A DNA stretch of 38,594 nt. It comes from a virus. The stretch is taken from positions 1 to 38,594 of the IMG/VR virus record IMGVR_UViG_3300030328_002810. One strand, 5' to 3'. Under the pieces are notes generated by a model. It did not search any database and had not been told where the DNA came from. It saw only the letters and a program-made list of their open reading frames with translations. Shown here one piece after another: positions 35,760 to 38,594 of the stretch. Each line of letters opens with the position of its first letter. The first letter of the stretch is position 1. Both the position numbers and the translations under genes were made by a program.

Positions 35760-35770
35760 AATATAATATA
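35760..35770 (-). promoter_or_regulatory. A/T-only translation leader, copy 2
   Basis: On the minus strand TATATTATATT precedes ATGGCAAAA of the scaffold-like gene, identical to the sequence in front of the 286-aa gene. No Shine-Dalgarno sequence occurs in the 27-base gap after the portal gene. It is probably a translation-initiation leader; a promoter role is not shown. Confidence 0.45.
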
Positions 35771-35786
35771 ATAATAGTTAATAAAT

Positions 35787-38189
35787 TTACCTAGGATTAA
35801 ACGATCCTAAATCAAAACCCCCGCTAAGTATATCATTACCTGCTGATTCAAAGTTTTTAGGTGGTTTTTGATTAGCTCTTTGATCGATTAATTCACTTTG
35901 TTGTGTTGCTTGTATCTTTGTTCTTTTATCTTTTCTGTCTTCTTTTTCAGCTTCTTTACCTTTTACAGCTTGAACTTCTAATTGCTTCAACTGCATGTTT
36001 AATTGGAATTCAAAAGCCATAAGCTCTTTTTTGACTTTAGCTTCTTCCATTAGTTTTCTAACGTCTAATTGAGTTTTTATTTCTTCTAATTCAGCTTGAT
36101 TTTGAGTTAATGCTTGGTTTTTAGCTATTTCAGTTTGAGCTGCTACTTGTTGAGCTTGAGATTGAGCCTGTGCTTGAGCCTGCATATTTTGTTGTTGCAT
36201 TAATTGATCTTTTTCTAACTTCTGTTTTCTACGTATTTTAAGAAGTTGATTAGCGAGTTTAACGTTTTTAATCTCTCTAAGATCAATAGCATCCTCAAGT
36301 TCTATATTTTGCTGTTGTATAGCTTGTTGGATGTTATTTTCTAATAATTGTTTTTCTTCTTCGTCTGGAGCTAATTCAATAAAAATACCAAAATCATACA
36401 AATGTAGATTAGACATTTCTTCTAACGTGGCTACATTATGAACGCCTATTTGTTGTATAAAAGCATCTTTTGTTGGTGAGTATTCGATAATGTCAGATAT
36501 TCTAAGAGATAAACACTCTGCAGTTTCAGCTGTTAAATATAATCCTGAATTCAATATATGTCTTGTTGCAACGTTTGAATTTGCAGCTGCTAGTTTCTGT
36601 ATACCAACTAATGATTTAGCGTCAGGAGAACTAGCGTCTCTAGCTTCATTTAACCCGGTCACGTCTCTTATCATCTGTAAATAATAATTATACGTTTGAA
36701 TCAAACTTTGCATTTTCTGCCCTCCACTACCACTTGATATTTCTTGGATAGGTATTTTACCAGGATTTTGATCTCCATCACCAGTAAAACTTCTACCAAT
36801 TACAGATCCTGTCTGAAAGAACATGTTTAAAGCTTCTTGTGGATTATAATTTGTTCCATTACCTAGATCTATTTCAGCTAAACCATCTGCATCTAAATAA
36901 ACACCATCTGGTACTAATCTAGACATTACTTGTTGTAATTTAAGATGTGTTAATTGTATCATGTCTGCAAAACCAGTAATTCTTCTTACTAAAGAATCAA
37001 TTTTACCCTTATACATTCTAGGAGCTACAATAGTGTAGTTCATCTTAACTTTAGTAAAATCACTTTTAGGACGTAGCATATTTCTAGCCATCTCCCATTT
37101 AAGTAATTTATTAGTACCAAGAACCATAGCGCCATCATAAATGCATTCTATAGATCTTAGCATTTTACTATATCCACCCTCCATGTCTTCTGGTGGATTA
37201 AATGAATCATCTTTAGGTATAATTTTATCGGCACCAGTAGCGGTTTCTTTAACTTTATAAACTTCATTCATATAAGTTTTGTAGTTAAAATATAAAACTT
37301 GAATTTTATTGTTATCTTCTTCGTTGTTATTTGTTCTATAAACTGGTCTATTACTTGTTATTTCCTCTAAATCACTTTGACTTAAATGAGGAAATTGTTT
37401 TACTAATTCGTTTACTGGTATATACTTAACTTCTCCAACATAATATAGATCGTCAAAATAAGGAGAATCTGTGTGAGAATAAACTAAATTAGCTGGATCA
37501 ACGTAATCAATAACAACTCCTTCTGAAGTATTAAAAGAAGTTTTAACAGCACCTATACCTAAAACAGTTAGATCATAATAAAATTGTTTTTTTATAAGCT
37601 CATAATTATTACCTTCAAATAAAACATTTAAAGCTTGTTCTTCAGCTATTTCTACAGCTTGCTTATAACTAAGTTGCATGTGTAAACCTAGTTCTTCTTC
37701 TGAATCCGGTAGTTTATCTACAGCGTTTTCATATAAATCAATTCCAAAATTTTCTAAAACATACTCGTTTAATTCCTTGCTACGCATATCACCCAATATA
37801 GATTCCATATGTTGTGTTCTCTTGCTGACGCCATAAGGATCTTGAGAGTACGCTTTTAAATCATAGGTTCTTTCGGCTATACCGTTAACTACTATATCTA
37901 CAAATTTAGAAATAATAGGGACAGGCGTCCAATCTAAATTTAAATAGGACAAATCACCGTTTATAGATAACTCATCCTTATATTTTTGTACAGATTGCTC
38001 GCCTCTAGCGTACAATCTTAAATTGTGAAAATTGTTTAAATTATTTCTATATCTACTGTTATCTCTATCGTTATTAAACCATTCAGTTTCTATAGCTTTA
38101 GCAATCTTCAAACCATAATCATAGCTTAATTTTTCAACATCACTTACAACTTGACTCGGGAAATAACTTTTCATGCCAGACTCTGCCAT
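35787..38189 (-). CDS. Portal protein
   Basis: An 800-residue protein, in the size range of podovirus portals. The N-terminal third has NLDWTPVPIISKFVDIVVNG at 84-103, then helices and a wing-type beta region (VVIDYVDPANLVYSHTDSPY, YYVGEVKYIPVNELVKQFPH). The stem/crown part includes IVAPRMYKGKIDSLVRRITG and IRDVTGLNEARDASSPDAKS, the latter typical of portals in the region before the crown. From about 625 the protein becomes a Gln/Ala/Lys coiled coil, fitting a crown barrel that projects into the capsid. The 12-mer forms the DNA entry/exit channel at one vertex. It resembles, from memory, crAss-like and marine Bacteroidetes phage portals. It starts 2 bases after the stop of the upstream 123-aa gene. 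Confidence 0.9.
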   Translation of the reverse strand: MAESGMKSYFPSQVVSDVEKLSYDYGLKIAKAIETEWFNNDRDNSRYRNNLNNFHNLRLYARGEQSVQKYKDELSINGDLSYLNLDWTPVPIISKFVDIVVNGIAERTYDLKAYSQDPYGVSKRTQHMESILGDMRSKELNEYVLENFGIDLYENAVDKLPDSEEELGLHMQLSYKQAVEIAEEQALNVLFEGNNYELIKKQFYYDLTVLGIGAVKTSFNTSEGVVIDYVDPANLVYSHTDSPYFDDLYYVGEVKYIPVNELVKQFPHLSQSDLEEITSNRPVYRTNNNEEDNNKIQVLYFNYKTYMNEVYKVKETATGADKIIPKDDSFNPPEDMEGGYSKMLRSIECIYDGAMVLGTNKLLKWEMARNMLRPKSDFTKVKMNYTIVAPRMYKGKIDSLVRRITGFADMIQLTHLKLQQVMSRLVPDGVYLDADGLAEIDLGNGTNYNPQEALNMFFQTGSVIGRSFTGDGDQNPGKIPIQEISSGSGGQKMQSLIQTYNYYLQMIRDVTGLNEARDASSPDAKSLVGIQKLAAANSNVATRHILNSGLYLTAETAECLSLRISDIIEYSPTKDAFIQQIGVHNVATLEEMSNLHLYDFGIFIELAPDEEEKQLLENNIQQAIQQQNIELEDAIDLREIKNVKLANQLLKIRRKQKLEKDQLMQQQNMQAQAQAQSQAQQVAAQTEIAKNQALTQNQAELEEIKTQLDVRKLMEEAKVKKELMAFEFQLNMQLKQLEVQAVKGKEAEKEDRKDKRTKIQATQQSELIDQRANQKPPKNFESAGNDILSGGFDLGSFNPR

Positions 38190-38191
38190 AT

Positions 38192-38594
38192 TTATTTTTT
38201 AATTAATTTAGACATATCACCTCTATTTGAATATTTAGCGATATTTATATTTAGTTTAGGTTTTTCAACCTTAGCGTTTGGAGCGTATAGATGTCTATTG
38301 TTAGCCATTATAGCTAAACCAGAACTTATCGACGCATCAAACTTTGTTCTCTTGTTTATATCGAATCTACTCCAATCGTTTAATAAAGTATTAAAATATA
38401 GATTACCAAAAGTTCCATCTTGTTTCATACCCACATGATCTTGAATATACATTTCTATAGCAGCGGCGTGAGCTTGTTTTATGTCTTCTGAAGAGTTTGG
38501 TATACCACCAACTTCTTTTTCTGCTACAGATAGTTTGTTCCAGATTTTATCCGGTCGATTCATACTAAATCCTCTGTATCCTCTACGTCTTAAA
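38192..38594 (-). CDS. Small head-module protein, 5' end possibly beyond window
   Basis: From the ATG at 38563 the protein has 123 residues (MNRPDKIWNKLSVAEKEVGG), mostly helical, with AHAAAIEMYIQDHVGMKQDG and YFNTLLNDWSRFDINKRTKF. However, the frame stays open through the window edge, reading LRRRGYRGFS just before that Met, which looks coding, so the true start may lie outside; the feature is drawn to the edge for this reason. No family recognised for certain. A small acidic-basic helical protein directly before the portal gene could be a terminase-associated or portal-associated factor, but this is only position. The gap to the portal is 2 bases, implying translational coupling. Confidence 0.75.
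   Translation of the reverse strand, partial: LRRRGYRGFSMNRPDKIWNKLSVAEKEVGGIPNSSEDIKQAHAAAIEMYIQDHVGMKQDGTFGNLYFNTLLNDWSRFDINKRTKFDASISSGLAIMANNRHLYAPNAKVEKPKLNINIAKYSNRGDMSKLIKK

Noticed and set aside
35332-35766. 144-aa plus-strand open frame, Ser/Val-rich
   Set aside because: It is the exact antisense of the scaffold-like gene, whose Glu/Lys-rich codons read as Ser/Phe/Leu on the other strand; no leader, motif or operon context.
1-38594. tRNA genes, integrase, attachment sites or insertion sequences
   Set aside because: Gaps are all under 75 bases and contain no cloverleaf; no recombinase motif or terminal repeats were noticed by eye.

Overview
The window is an AT-rich, almost gapless late (virion and host-interaction) region of a tailed bacteriophage, most likely a short-tailed phage of a marine Bacteroidetes (flavobacterial) host. 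Every believable gene lies on the minus strand, so the biological order runs from the right edge (38594) to the left edge (1). Host evidence: signal peptides of the MKK...AQ type, Cys-rich GCxDxxAxNYDxxANTDDGSC repeats and SprB-like DxNGC modules, all typical of flavobacterial surface proteins, and start codons preceded by A/T-rich leaders with no Shine-Dalgarno sequence. The phage assignment rests on protein features and gene order read by eye; no database search was possible. Several proteins (portal, major capsid protein, the 486-aa and 229-aa connector candidates, the 61-aa DCGC protein) look like families I recall from marine metagenomic phages and distant crAss-like phages.

Layout in transcription order. 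(a) 38594-32953: an incomplete small head-module gene, portal, scaffold-like protein and major capsid protein, closed by a strong intrinsic terminator with a UUCG loop. (b) 32879-29626: a 286-aa unknown, a second UUCG hairpin, a 61-aa Cys protein and two connector/neck candidates. (c) 29619-16793: a 3244-aa tail hub fused to Cys-rich and SprB-like modules, a 688-aa protein with an Ig/cadherin-like end and a 331-aa tail-module protein. (d) 16748-4286: a cupin, a 287-aa internal-virion candidate, a 590-aa protein and a giant 3100-aa protein. The order portal, scaffold, capsid, terminator, tail, three internal proteins of increasing size parallels T7 genes 8-16. (e) 4240-1: an accessory cassette with an outer-membrane barrel candidate, two small proteins sharing a KMK...SPxK N-terminus, a one-TM protein, an exported thioredoxin-fold protein without CXXC, and a secreted Cys-repeat protein cut by the left edge.

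The most notable items are the 3100-aa protein, which carries a zincin HELLH motif, a sigma-region-2-like stretch and a P-loop kinase lying between two HAD phosphatase motifs (a nested kinase/phosphatase), and the exported cassette, which suggests envelope modification or superinfection control. The head-tail genes would build the particle, the three internal-type proteins would be ejected with the DNA, and the exported set would act on the host envelope; these roles are inferences.

No stretch over 75 bases lacks a gene. No tRNA, CRISPR array, insertion sequence, integrase or attachment site was seen. Terminase, replication, polymerase and classical endolysin genes are not in this window.
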